Origin: Promerops cafer
Lineage: Eukaryota > Chordata > Aves > Passeriformes > Nectariniidae
Reading direction: 5' to 3'
NCBI GenBank assembly: GCA_013398275.1
Contig: VZSE01004138.1
Location: 397,215 to 461,214, forward strand
Length of the DNA: 64,000 bases
In this document: positions 50,361 to 62,459 of the stretch, in pieces
Layout of the letters: each line of letters begins with the position of its first letter
Position numbering within the stretch: position 1 is the stretch's first letter
Made by a program: the position numbers and the translations under genes
The notes under the pieces: model-generated
Told to the model about the DNA's origin: nothing
Databases searched by the model: none
What the model saw: only the letters and a program-made list of their open reading frames with translations

Positions 50361-53300
50361 ATAAGGAGCAAATGTGCTGTTGATAATGAATGTGGAGCTG
50401 GGAGCTGGGATCACAGCCTCTGTCCTTTCTGAGCTGGGTGACTATAAAATATGTGTCCAGTTAGATGGAACAGCCATGCCACTGTTTTATCTGTGACAGA
50501 ACACTGCGCACCCTTGCAGATAGGATGTGAAGCTGTAGAAGTGTGGGCTGGCTAATGAGGAGTGCAGAGGTGTAATGCCTAACATTTCCTGGGAGCCAGA
50601 CAAGTGTCAACACAAATCAATGAACAACCCTTAGAATTTATCTGCTGCTGGTGGGATGCAATGGAGACAAGCCAGACTGAGCAGGCAGAGCGGAGTGGCC
50701 CAGAAGTGACCTGGAACAGCATCTGAGGGATGGCCTGTCGTGCTCAGGGCTGAGGCAGCTGTGGGGCTGTGTGTGACTGCAGCTCGGCTACCAGGGTGCT
50801 TCCACTGGGGCCAGCAAAACTCCCATTCCCTCTGTACTGACCATCAGCAGATCACAAGAACTTAAAAATACCAAGAGATTCTAAATGCATTTTAGAGCCA
50901 CTTTGGTTTTACTCTGAGTTCTGTTAATACTCTGAGAACTCACCTCTTAATACTTCGTGTTACATAAGCAGGTCAAGTGTTAGGTAAAAATGCAGCCAGC
51001 AAGGTTTCTATTGAATCCTATCTGACCAAAATCCAGAGGAAGATAGGTAGCAGTAGGGTGTTTTATTAGTTCTGTTTCAACTGACCTGGGATTTTTTTGA
51101 CCTTTAATTAAAAGAAATGCAGGATTTTATTTCTGCTAACTGCAAAATAACGAGATCATTTAGCTGTTTAGTAACAGTAACCGCTTTCATCTAAGTACAG
51201 TTTAATTAAGAGCTAATAAAGCCAGAGTTCAGACAGAACCTTGAAAACAGCATGCTAATTACTTTGCTTTATTAAATACTATTGGCACCAAGTATTTATA
51301 ACCTTCAAGTTACCTTGCCGTAATTAGCTCAGTTCTCATTAGCTGATACTTCAGCCTCTGAGAAGCGAGAAGTTGGTGAAGGAAGTTAGAAATATTTCTT
51401 AAATCTCTTGGTTGTACAAATGATTTACCTAGATGAAAGAGCCTAATTACTTGAAAATATGTAATTGCACTATCATCAAGATCATTATTGTCTGTGATAA
51501 GAAAACAACTCTAAAGACCCAGTGACATTTCAAACAGTGTGTCCTGATGAAAAAACTTTTGATTGAAATCATTTCCGCAACGTTTTCCAAAGTGGCTCTT
51601 TATATTTTAAGGATCCTTCACTGGACACGTAAGTTTGGACACCTAAGATGAAGTTGTGACTCCCAAATTTTTTTCTTCTATTGGACACTAGAAAACTTAG
51701 GGGGCACATAACTGGGCTCGAGCTTGATACTTTATTGACACTCAGTGAAAATTGGGTTACCTATTCTCTGCCAGCAAAACACTTTGCAGAAAAGGGTGAA
51801 GGTTTTCTTTGTTTTTTCTCTTGCTCACTCTGTAGTGTCAGCTCTGCTGAGAGAGTGCAGGGATACAAATTAATCTTTCTCGTCCTTTTGTCTGAAGGAT
51901 AGATAAAATGTTTTTTTCAGGTACACCCCTATACCCAAAGTAGTTATTCTTTTTCCCGTGTAGATTAAATGTTTATGGTAATGGGTGTCAAATTGCTAAT
52001 CTTGGAAATCCAGAAAGAGTAGTCATTGCCTTTTAATGATGTTCCAAAATACATAATTTATCATGAAGGAATCATTTTTCCTCAGAAGCAAAATAGTCCA
52101 ATGAAATACTGATTCCCAGACACTTGGGCTGGACCTTCACTGGGGCTGTCTTCTGTTCCTGCTTGTCGTGCTGCTTCCCAACACCCCAGGTTCTGCAGGA
52201 GGGGAAGGTTGAGGGAGGCAGGTGGTGTGCGAGTACCTGAGCAGCAGCTTCTGCTGCAGCACTCCCAGAGCAGGAAAAGGCAGAGTGATGTCCCAAAAAG
52301 TGCAGAGTAAAAGGACATCGCATCAGTTACTGCTCATTAAACCTCTCTACACCAAGAACTCAGCTCAGAAAGTGGCTTTAGTTCTGGTTTTTCCCTCTCT
52401 TGCAGGAGTTACAGAAGAAATACAATATGGAAAAACTAAAGCTACTTCTGAATAAGAGCTCCCGTAGACAGGCTTGCTCTGCTTAACTTGGGTGCCTTCA
52501 CATCACACTTTCTATTAATTTGTCCTTCCTTTTCAGAAGGTCCTTGCCTTTATTGAAGAGCCAACACGACATCAGAAATTTTACTCAAAAGCAAAATAAT
52601 TCCTAATTTAATGCCTCCTTTGATAGTATTTTCAGACAGTAAAACGGTTAAGCAGGCAAGCGTTGAGAGATGAGATCTGTTTCCCAAAAAAAGGAGGAGG
52701 AGAAAGGCTTTTTGGAAAATTATGAAGCTGCCCTTGCATTTGTTGCTGACATGAAAGCATGTACTGATGTGAAGTGTAAGATGTTAATGCTGCAGCACTG
52801 TGACGCTCTGTCTGTCTGCTTGCCAATTTAGTTGAAATGTACGTGATTACAAGTAGAATTACCAGCACATTGAACTATTTCTCTTTTCAAGTGCCTGAGT
52901 TCTTTAGCAGCTTTTCAGCAGGAAAATAGTCATAAATATGTTGGTGTGACTGCACAAAGAAGGCGTCGTTCCTCTTTGGTGAACCAGAGTTCAACAAGGC
53001 AATCTTGATTTATTCCTTTGATCAGTCAAGGCGTTTGAGTCTGAATATTTGTGTTGATGCTGAAGAAATTACAACTGTCTGTTTGCTGAAGACAGGCTGA
53101 CACTTGGAGCTTCTCTGTGGCAGACACTAAAGTGAAATCACATTGAGATATTTGAGGGCAGGAGGCAGCATGGCTTCCTGGCTATGGAAGTGGGAAGCGG
53201 GTTTGAAGATAGGAGTTCTATCCTTGGCTTTTTTTTAGTAAAAAAAGCTGATTTACTTGAACAAAAACTTTTGACAGCCCATGTCATCTGTCCATGCCTC

Positions 53301-56081
53301 TGTCTTGTTTGAGAGATGAGAAAATCTGTTGTTTTGCTATCGGGACAACTTGTGTCTATCCCTTGAATTGTAACAGGGCCTTTTTCTGAGATTTTTGTTT
53401 TTGCTATTAGTGAAGAAAGGGGTCTTTCCTCATGTGTTGAACACTTACATTTGATTTCTGGCACTAGGAATTTCCTAAACCTAGTCTGTGAGCTTGGGGA
53501 AAGTTCAAAAGAAAATACCCCATTGGAGCTGTGTACATGAAAGGGATTATGCAGCCAGCGATTTATTTTCCTTATAGTACCAGCAGAAATATAACGTGTA
53601 CTAAATAATTATTTATAAACATATGAAGACCTGACTAGATGGTTTTAAAATACAATCTTCAGTACTGGTGTATTTATGTGACATCTCATACAGATACCCA
53701 GAGGGGCTGTTCATAAACAGTCATAAAATATCCAGAAAATACCAGCAGTTTACCTTTAGCTTATAAAACAGCATGTAGACATGAAATTTCAGGCTTTTAG
53801 TCCCCCTACTTTCTCTCTTTCTATCTTTCTGATGGAAACTCACAGTAATACGCCCTGCCATCTGCTACTATATATTTTTCATGAGTTTTAACATTTTGTT
53901 TTTAGAACCTGAAAGATGAGTAAAATGTCAAGTCGCCCAGAAAATAATCATAGGCACGACAACTCAAATGTTAGCTCGGCTTGTCTGTACCCAGAGTGGT
54001 TCACAGCAGGTCTGTGGCCTCCTTCTTCTCAGGCAGAGCAGGTACACCCTTGCAATTAGCTGATACATTCCCAACACAAGGTGAGAAGGTGGGAACCACA
54101 CTGGCAAAATTAATTCCCAGGGAAGAAGTGAACTCTGTGGTGCATTGTTACAGAAATGTCTTGGGCCTCTTGCCACCTTTCTCCCTCCTCCGTTTGAAAA
54201 GCCTGGTTGCCGTTCTGGTTTTCCATCCTGCTGAGACCAGACTGGAGGTGACAAGCTGGGAGGGTGTTGGAAAGGTACAGGATAAAACCTTCAGCTCAAG
54301 AAATGCTCACAGCTCTTAATGTGGAGGGAAAGAAGCAAGCAGCCCTTCATGCCACCTCACCACCGGGCTGTGCTCAGGATCCCTTCCCCTCCACAGTGTG
54401 TGCCCTTAGCACAGGAAGGGAAAAGCTGAATTACTTGCCTCCTACCTTTTTAACCATGCAGAGATGAAATTATTTCATTGAATAGGTTCTGAGCAGCTCA
54501 GGGTTGATTTTCATATAAATCCTGTGCAGATTTGCTGCCTTTCATTAGAATAAGAAGCCTCCTCGGAGATCTTTGCACTCTCAGCCTGGGCAAAAGCCCT
54601 CGTTACAGCATTGCAAGATTTTTCACTTAATATTCCGCTTCATAAGTCTGGAGCTTGTTTTCAATTATCTCCATTCTGTGCTTCATTTTGCTCATGCCTT
54701 TAGAATATCTCTTGTTCACAGGACAGTTTCAGGCTTTGCAGTGAAAGATGATGATCTTTACCAGGCGAGCCCTGGGAAAGACCTGAAGAAGAGCTTGTGT
54801 GCTCTAATAAGGTGGATATTGCCTCAGTCTGTAAAATGGGTCATATTTTAAGGAATTCTAAGTTGACTGTACTATGCCTAATACCTAAACTGGACTGGAC
54901 TTCCTAGTATTTTGTTGTCATTGGCATATAATTGTAGGCAAACCATTTATATAATGAAAATGTTCAGGGAAACTAATTGAAAAAAATTACTGGCTCATAT
55001 TTTTCAAGGCACTAAGTTGTCTTTGCATTTCAAGAGCAGGGCACCTGCTAGACCTTTCAACCTTTGAAAATCTCCTGTCATTTTAATCTTTTTTTGTGCA
55101 GTTAAATACATTCCCCATTCATAACACAGTTACTCTTCTCTGACAATACTAATGTTTTCAACCACTTCATTCAAGTCATTGTGCTGTACTCTGTGTTGAC
55201 TTGGAAAACTTTTTGATGACCTTTTCTCGTCTGTTTTGTTCTTGCTTTGCAAAGTTTGGAAAGCTGGGTTTCTGTGTTCCACAGACTGAAAGACTGAATG
55301 AGAGAACAGCAGGGTGTAAGAGTCTGGGAGAGAACTCCTGAATGTAATATGTAAATCTTAGGAGTAACAAAACAAGAAGAGCATATTGAAACCAAAGAGT
55401 GAAGCTGTACCTGATGAATAATGCTTCCCCCTTCTTCCTACATGCTGTTTTTTTGTTTGTACTCCTTTAGTGCAAGTACACAGATGCTGACAATCAGTAT
55501 GCTCACTGTCTGAGAAATGAGTCAGAATTGGGGGGAATCTGTGATCCAGTTCTTTGATGTGGAACAGGGTTGATTTAGCTTCTTGCTCTCTCTCTCTCGA
55601 TTTTTCTTTTTGCATTGCCCATGATTTTGAAACTTGACTGAAATGCTGTGGATGTACTTGAGCTGATGCAGAGAAATGTAACTCTGACAGTTGCTCTTCA
55701 CCCTTGTGAATGGAGCGGTGCTGGGGGGCACAAGAGATCTGAAATTCATTCCTGGCTGTGGCCAGGTTTACTGAATGACCAGTGGAAGGTCTTTTCTCTG
55801 TGTGCCTTTGCTCTCCTATCTCATGATTCAGGGAGTAACCCAGCATTTAATAGCTGGTCATCTTCATGAGGAAAATGATGGAGTTTTCATGTGGTCTTTA
55901 ATCTTTATGTGCTAATAAAAATACCTGTACTGCTCTGTCTTACATAAAGAGCTATTTTTAAATAGCAAAACCAATTGAAAAGGCACATAACTGTAAAAAT
56001 ATTTATATTGCTCTATTAAGTTTGTGTGCCAGGTTGTGTTTTCTACAGGTATGTTTATATGCTGGTTTATTTCTTTTTCAG
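50361..56081 (+). other. NDST3 intron after coding exon 1, right part
   Basis: Runs from the intronic CpG island to the acceptor at 56081. The segment 51,100-51,500 is rich in TAATTA-type homeodomain cores. No exon or transposon was recognised in the rest. Confidence 0.8.
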
Positions 56082-56169
56082 GCCCTGCTTGATACTCAGA
56101 ATCTTTTGAGAGCCCAGATTACAAATTTCACATTCAACCTGGGATTTTCCGGAAAATTTTATCACACGG
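56082..56169 (+). CDS. NDST3: NDST3 coding exon 2 (residues 328-357, last codon split)
   Basis: The 88-nt exon reads ALLDTQNLLRAQ..., continuing the family sequence after the TNDVQ end of the first coding exon. The acceptor is TTTCAG ending at 56081 after a pyrimidine-rich tract, and the donor is GTAAGA at 56170. The exon enters in phase 0 and leaves in phase 1, the first G of a glycine codon. It contains the sequon N342 (NFT) and the conserved GFSGKFYHTG segment of the N-deacetylase half. It is too short for simple ORF scanning and was found by looking for the expected family continuation. Confidence 0.93.
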
Positions 56170-56743
56170 GTAAGAATGAAACACTGAAATCATTTTGATT
56201 TTGATGGTGTTCTGTATAGTGTGAGGACAAGTAGGAATGATAGAGTCTTAAGGGCCTTAGTATGCTGTGTTCCTGCATTCGTTGCTGGTGTGGAAGAGAT
56301 TAAATGCCTCCCCCCCTTTTATTAAAATTGAGCTCCTTTCAGTCTGCTTCTGAGTGGTAAATGCCACCAATCACATAAAATTTTGTATTGATTTCACTGA
56401 GGGATCTGTTGAGCTGCCATGGTTCATCCTTGTGATTGTTTCATCTCTACTGTAGAAATATAGCAATATATATTATTCCTTAAAATAATTTTGTTTTAAA
56501 ACCACCATAGACATAGGAGAGATAAAAGAGAGAATATTAAATAGGATGTGGGCCAGCAAAGTGGTCCTGACTGTCCCATTTTGTCACCAGTGCCTCAGCA
56601 GGAAGTATTTTAACTGGTCACAGTTTATTACGGTAATAGCATTCTTACTGTTTCCAACATTTGTAAAAATATAATAAAAGTAAAAACTTTACTTCAGATA
56701 TGTTTGGGTTTTTTGTTTGTTTGTTTTTTTATTTCCTCTGCAG
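56170..56743 (+). other. NDST3 intron 2 (574 bp)
   Basis: The donor is GTAAGA. The acceptor is preceded by a long GTTTGTTTGTTTTTTT-type pyrimidine tract. Phase 1. Nothing else seen. Confidence 0.93.
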
Positions 56744-56898
56744 GGACTGAGGAGGAGGATGAGGGCGATGACCTGCTGCTGAGATCTGTGGATGAGTTCT
56801 GGTGGTTTCCCCACATGTGGAGTCACATGCAGCCACACCTCTTCCACAATGAGTCCTCACTGGTGGAGCAGATGATCCTCAACAAAAAATTTGCCTTA
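56744..56898 (+). CDS. NDST3: NDST3 coding exon 3 (residues 357-408)
   Basis: The acceptor is CTCTGCAG ending at 56743, after a long T-rich tract. The exon supplies GG to complete Gly357, then reads TEEEDEGDDLLL and VDEFWWFPHMWSHMQPH. The acidic run and the tryptophan/histidine-rich block are hallmarks of NDST enzymes. Sequon N392 (NES) is present. The exon ends at TTA (Leu408) with donor GTGAGT at 56899, in phase 0. The preceding intron is only 574 bp. Confidence 0.95.
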
Positions 56899-59686
56899 GT
56901 GAGTTATATTTTTGCATTTTTTATTTAATTTAGGTGCTCAGAAACCATTAGTCTGTTTAGATTAGAAAACAAAATCAAGTTTCTGAAAGAATAAATACTC
57001 CATTGGAATGTATCAAATGACTTTGTGAAACCACTGGATGCTAGGTTTAGGTAAGTGTGCCACATTTTCAAAGGTGCAGTTCTGCAGTGATCATCAATAA
57101 CATCTTATATATTCCCTCTCCATCCACTTATGTAAACTTGCATTGAAAAGCATTGCCATTACTAATTATTTCTTCACAGCAAAGCTCTGGATCAAAATAT
57201 TTCAGTGAGAATATAAGAAAAAATCAAAACAGATTTTAGGTCTGAGGATGTTGGAGAAACAGATCACAGTAATTTCATACAATAAACCAAAACAAAATTG
57301 CCATACATGAAACATGTTATTTGTCTGAAGAGGGGGTCTGGTGTTAAGACCTAATTGTATCAAAATATCTCAGCAGACATAACTTGTTTGCTGAACTACA
57401 TCTGCTCTTCTAACAGCCTAATTTTACTTCTTCCTTTTCAAAATCTACTAATTGCTCTTTAGCTGGCAGGTGATGGCTTTGTTCCTGGAAGGAGCTCAGG
57501 GGTTTGGAATACCAGGACAACAGAGTGCACTTAATGGTCATGTGTCAGTGAGTGTAGGGAAACAGGATAGACCTGACTAGCAGCCAATTAAAGTTTGTGT
57601 TTGAAAACTTGGCTTTTAGGTGAGACACATGCTTTCTTTCAAACAAAGATTTCACCAAGTTTGCTGTAAATTGTAGTTGTACTGAGTACAGGACAGCTGT
57701 ACCTTAATGTTTCCTTTCGAGAAAGCATTGCAGTAGGTGTTAGATTCCTGAAAATTTAAAAATCTTGTGTTCAGAATTGCTCTTTTAATATGATTCTGTG
57801 TACTGATGCACACTCCATTGGAAATAAAATAGGTCCTTGTAGTTCTGGTGTGACCTAAGACATCCTCTGGGATTAGTATGCAGGATGTAATCTTTAGAGT
57901 GTTATAAGGATAATGCATTTTCAACCCTGGCTTATGTAGCTTCAGCAATTGCCATTTTCTTCATGACCTTCACTGCTCTTAATGCTTACAGATACTTTCT
58001 ATTATTTTTTTTTTTCATGTTTAGACATACAGACATGAAGTTACTCATTATGTTTCTTTTGCTCAGAGCATTTAAATTAATAACAGGGAGAAGTAGCCAC
58101 TTTTTTGAAAGAGGCCGAAATTGCCGATGCCTCGTGCGTTATTCTCTCAATGTGTGTATTGTGTGGGAGATGCTCAACTGGGGAGTAACAATCAGTAAGG
58201 AATAATGGAGACACTAATTCATTGCAGATGATAGGCACCTTAATGGAGTGCAGGATTTAGATTACATACTTCTTACTGCCTGTTGTGAAACTTGAGGGGA
58301 GAAGCCTTAAAAATCAGACTTCTGTTTATAGATAAGTGAAGGAGATGCAGTGGGATGTTAGAGAATGAAATTTCTTACATGTTCTGTGAATATTTTCCTT
58401 TCTGATGTTTATGCATGCTTCAGGGCAGTAGGAAAGATGAAAGGAAGAAGAACTGGATTATCTGTGATGGAATTAAATCGTGTAAAGCAGCGTCACTGAT
58501 GGAGTATCCACTCTCTATCTTCTTGTGCAGTACAACCAGGAGGGCAGATGTTACTCATTCCTGTTTGGCAGATAACACATGGTGCCCTTTATGTGTGCCA
58601 TAATTCTTAAAGGGAAACAAAAAATTTCACCATTTTTAATCATAAAGAACTCAGGGTTCTCCACTGTGATTGAACCAGGCGTGTCTGTTACACACAATAA
58701 ATGGTTTTAGTAACATCACACACCTGTTTTTCTAGAGACTTTCATGTTCCTTAGTACCTAGTTTATTCAAAGGAACAGGTCCAGGTATCAGCCAATGCTT
58801 TGCACACATAGTATGATTAGGAAATATAGTGAAGATGACTGTATCAATTCAAGCCGTATTAAAAACTCTAAGAATTCAAAGGCAGTGCAAGGGTAGTCTT
58901 CCTAAATCATGGCAAAATGATATCTTATGGACTGTGCATCCCACTGATCAGACTATCAAGGAATATCTGCTATGTACTGTTCCTTTGAAAAGTAACCTGA
59001 AGGAAAATGCATTGGATGTGAAGAGAATGTAATGGCACCAAGGTATGCACACACAATAAACACCAGGAATCTTCAAAAATAGGAAACATGCTACAGAAGG
59101 GTTTACTCTACTACATCTGCCTGTAGACTGTTACAAGTGGTTATCTTTCTTCCATTTTTAACATGACACTAAAATAGTTAGGCTGGGTTTTGAAAATAGA
59201 TTTGTGTTTTGAATGGTTTAGAGGGGAAATGCAGTGACTCTGAAATTCAGCTCCTCATCCAAGTAATTGAGAAGGGACGTGTAGTGGAAATTGAGGTTTT
59301 GTTGCTGCCAAATGCTACGTGTTGTGTTGAGTGTGCGACAGTGATTTTCTCTCTAAAATAGGAGTTTGTGAGCAAATTCCTTGCAAGAACTCGAAAGACT
59401 GCAGCTTTCTGTTTAATGTAGATTGAAGAAACCAGTGTAAAATGCCTTTATATCCTTCTTCCCTACCTACTCATAAAAATGTTTTCTAAAAAGGCTTTTT
59501 TCTTAAAATCCTGTTCCGTCTTCACCGTGCTGCCCTCCATGTCCTTCCAGATCAGGATATTTTGAGGGTACTGTTATTTGCATTTCAGACCTGTTCTTGG
59601 TCTTTCACAAACAAAGCATTTGAGAAATGCCAAAACATCAAGTTGGTCAAATTTTTGAGTGCAGCCATTGTTCTGTCATGTTTTAG
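56899..59686 (+). other. NDST3 intron 3 (2,788 bp)
   Basis: Donor GTGAGT, acceptor TTTTAG, phase 0. No repeat or exon was recognised inside. Confidence 0.92.
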
Positions 59687-59872
59687 GAACATGGCATTCC
59701 AACTGACTTGGGCTACGCAGTGGCTCCGCACCACTCAGGAGTCTATCCAGTACACGTTCAACTTTATGATGCCTGGAAAAAGGTCTGGAACATCAGAGTT
59801 ACCAGCACAGAAGAATACCCACATCTGAAACCTGCAAGGTATAGACGAGGCTTCATCCACAAAAACATCATG
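59687..59872 (+). CDS. NDST3: NDST3 coding exon 4 (residues 409-470), histidine cluster of the N-deacetylase
   Basis: The acceptor is TTTTAG ending at 59686 and the donor is GTGAGT at 59873. The 62 codons are in phase 0 at both ends. The exon begins EHGIPTDLGYAVAPHHSGVYPVH and ends RRGFIHKNIM. His423, His424 and His431 form an H-rich motif very like the metal-binding histidines of carbohydrate-esterase-type deacetylases. Calling them the partners of Asp308/310/311 is inference. The exon is intact, with no stop or indel. Confidence 0.95.
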
Positions 59873-62330
59873 GTGAGTTGTATTGCTGATGTTCTTTTTG
59901 TACTGTGCCATTTCATGAACAGTTTCTTTTGAAGTGGAAAAGCAGGGTATCCTGCAGTTTCTTTTGAGCACGTATTGCTGTGCATAAGTAGCAAGGTATG
60001 TTTGACAGTGTCTTGTTAATTAAAATCAGTCTGTTGCTGGTGATGTTGTTTCTGCTGATGAAGGTGGCATCCAGGCACCCTGCTGACAGCAGTTAACACG
60101 CTGTTAACTGTTCTGGTCCTGTGGTTAATGCTGGCTCAGAGAGCTCAAGGAAAAAGTCAATGTTGCATCATTTAACACAATATGCTGAGTTAGATTTCTA
60201 TCAGGTTTTAAATTTGCATGGTAACATTAACTGCAAAAGACTATTGCCAGGTTATGCCACCTCAGAATCTGGATCTGGGTGGGTTACATACATTTGTCTT
60301 CCCTGTGAACTGTGCATGGTTGCCCTTGTTTTGCTTCCTGCCATAGACAAATGCGGGCTGGGCTTTGCAGCCTGGTTTAACCTCAGGAGCTACGGGGAAG
60401 GAAGACACCCCCCACACCACCTCCAGGCTACCAAAGTGCCCTCAAATCCCACTGTTTTCCTCATTACATAACTCCCAGCACTGTCACTGACAGCCACGTT
60501 TGCCAAAGGAAGGGCTTGTACACAGCTGACATGGAAGGCGTTGTGCTCCTGCCATCTGGGCACTGGGGTGGAGGCTATTTCGGGTTCACATCTCATCAGT
60601 ATTATCTCAGAAGTGTTTCAAAACAGCTTTCCAAAGTACTTGGTGGCATGTTCCCAAGTATATTTCTTTTAGAGCGTGTGGGAGAGCAGTGAATGGAGGC
60701 CCTGTGTTGCACCTCTGGCTGCAGCAGGCACTTTTGGGAGGTCGAGAGCCTTGGCACAACACTGCCACTTAGAACAGAATTCTGTATTGTTCTCAGGTTG
60801 CCATGGATACCACTTCCCTAAGCTAAGTAGTAATATTTTAACTTTTTGATCTATTTTTGGGTGAAGCAAATGAAAATGATCTCCAGAAATCTAGGAACAA
60901 AACTAACACCAATATAGGGTTGAGCTACAATTTGTTCTCCTCAAAGCAATCACTGCGTGTGAAATAATGGGTTCATGGATGTGCTCAGGGAGCACAAAGC
61001 ATTTGGGGAAGACAGATTGACTCAGAATCTCCAAAAATCCCTTCCATAAATATTTGTAAAAGCACATCATTTGGAGACACATAATGAGATTTAACACGAG
61101 GACATTGCAGCCAAAAATCTATTTCCAAAACCAGTCGTATAAAACCACCTGTTCAGAGAGTCTCAAGCTTTCAGTTCTCCAGGGCAAATGCATCAATATT
61201 TTACATCTGCAGGCTAATAGTAATGAACACACTGAATAAGAACATCGTTGTGTAACATTTGTCAGAGCACCTCCCATCCAGTACAGCTTCATTCCCTGCC
61301 TCTGTGAAAAAAAGTTCTGGTATTTCCTCAATGAAATCCAAAGTTTTTTTAAAAACTTAGGCAAGTTTATAGCAGATGTAGATTACAAATTCCATAAGTT
61401 TTCTGACAACACAGAATTTACAATCTGTGATCACGGTATTCTCTACATCACAAAAAAAAAATGTTGAGAAATGAAACTGCAAGAAATAAAGAATATCTAG
61501 AAAACCACAGCCTGTGTTAAATAAGGCATTTGTATGCTTTAAAAGTTAATCTATCATAACAATTCCAGTTAAGCATTATACATGAACATCCATACTCAGC
61601 TGTTGATTTTCCATAAGGAATAGACATAATTGAAATACTCTCCAGTAAATTATTTAATGAATTCAGGAGAAAATACGTTGAGTTTCTGATGAAAAACGTA
61701 ACTGCATTTAGTAATTCTTCATATTCAAAAGATTTGTTCTTGGAATGTTTTTAAAAATAATTTTGCTTGTACTACGTATTTCAATGGGTCTTAAAAAAAA
61801 TAGCACAGTTGAATGAGAAGTAAATCTCTCTTATTAGGTCAGCATTATTGGCAAAATTCCCCATGTGTCAGAGTAGAATTATTGGTGGTGGTGCCTAAGC
61901 CAAAAAAAACCCAATTTGCCTTTCCAATTACAGTTTAAATTTACAACAAAGCCATCATTCAAATAAAAGTGGAACTGATTGATTCGATATAAGACTGATA
62001 ATACTTTAGATCATCTTTCACATTATTTTAAAACTTTAGACTTCAAATACTTGGATTTAGGATGAGGTGTTACGGACAGAATAAGTTTGAAGACGCTCCG
62101 GAATTGTAATTTGGTGATAAGAGATTGGTCTCCAATTTCAAACAAAATGTGATGAATTTTTGGATGTTACTATTTTAGTGATCATAATTCATCTAGATCA
62201 GTATTGATTTCCAGCAAAGTTGAGGGACTGAATATAACCATCAATTATCTCTTATATGTTACTTCTCTGACTTTTATCATCTCATTAAAAGTATAAACTC
62301 TTGAATTTTTTGGTTTTTTCATAAATTCAG
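59873..62330 (+). other. NDST3 intron 4 (2,458 bp)
   Basis: Donor GTGAGT, acceptor AATTCAG, phase 0. The right half (about 61,300-62,330) is markedly AT-rich. No exon was recognised inside. Confidence 0.92.
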
Positions 62331-62459
62331 GTGCTTCCTAGGCAAACTTGTGGCTTATTCACCCACACCATTTTCTATAAAGAGTATCCTGGAGGTCCAA
62401 AGGAGTTAGACAAAAGTATTCAAGGAGGAGAGTTATTCTTCACAGTGGTTCTCAATCCA
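62331..62459 (+). CDS. NDST3: NDST3 coding exon 5 (residues 471-513)
   Basis: The acceptor is AATTCAG ending at 62330 and the exon reads VLPRQTCGLFTHTIFYKEYPGG and then a KELDKSIQGGELFF segment. It closes on LNP with a consensus GTAAGT donor at 62460, in phase 0. This segment leads toward the end of the N-deacetylase half. The next expected family sequence (an IFMTHLSNYGNDR-like stretch) was not found between 62460 and 64000, so the next exon lies outside the window. Confidence 0.94.

Larger units (their letters stand above)
38348..62459 (+). other. NDST3: NDST3 gene, 5' half of the coding region (five exons, 3' end outside window)
   Basis: The spliced exons read without interruption for 513 codons (981+88+155+186+129 nt). 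The product is recognised as heparan sulfate N-deacetylase/N-sulfotransferase 3. Family knowledge: these Golgi type II membrane enzymes start heparan sulfate maturation. They remove the acetyl group from GlcNAc residues and then sulfate the free amine using PAPS. NDST3 is largely a brain isoform with strong deacetylase and weak sulfotransferase activity. I prefer NDST3 to NDST1, 2 or 4 because the N-terminal tail and stem (MSFILKLHRHFQR, then KQENELPET) match my memory of vertebrate NDST3. NDST4 differs there. All visible introns have GT/AG ends and the phases agree (0, 1, 0, 0). No stop codon or frameshift is seen. The family usually has about 870-880 residues, so roughly 360 C-terminal residues, including the PAPS-binding sulfotransferase domain, lie to the right of the window. 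Confidence 0.93.
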
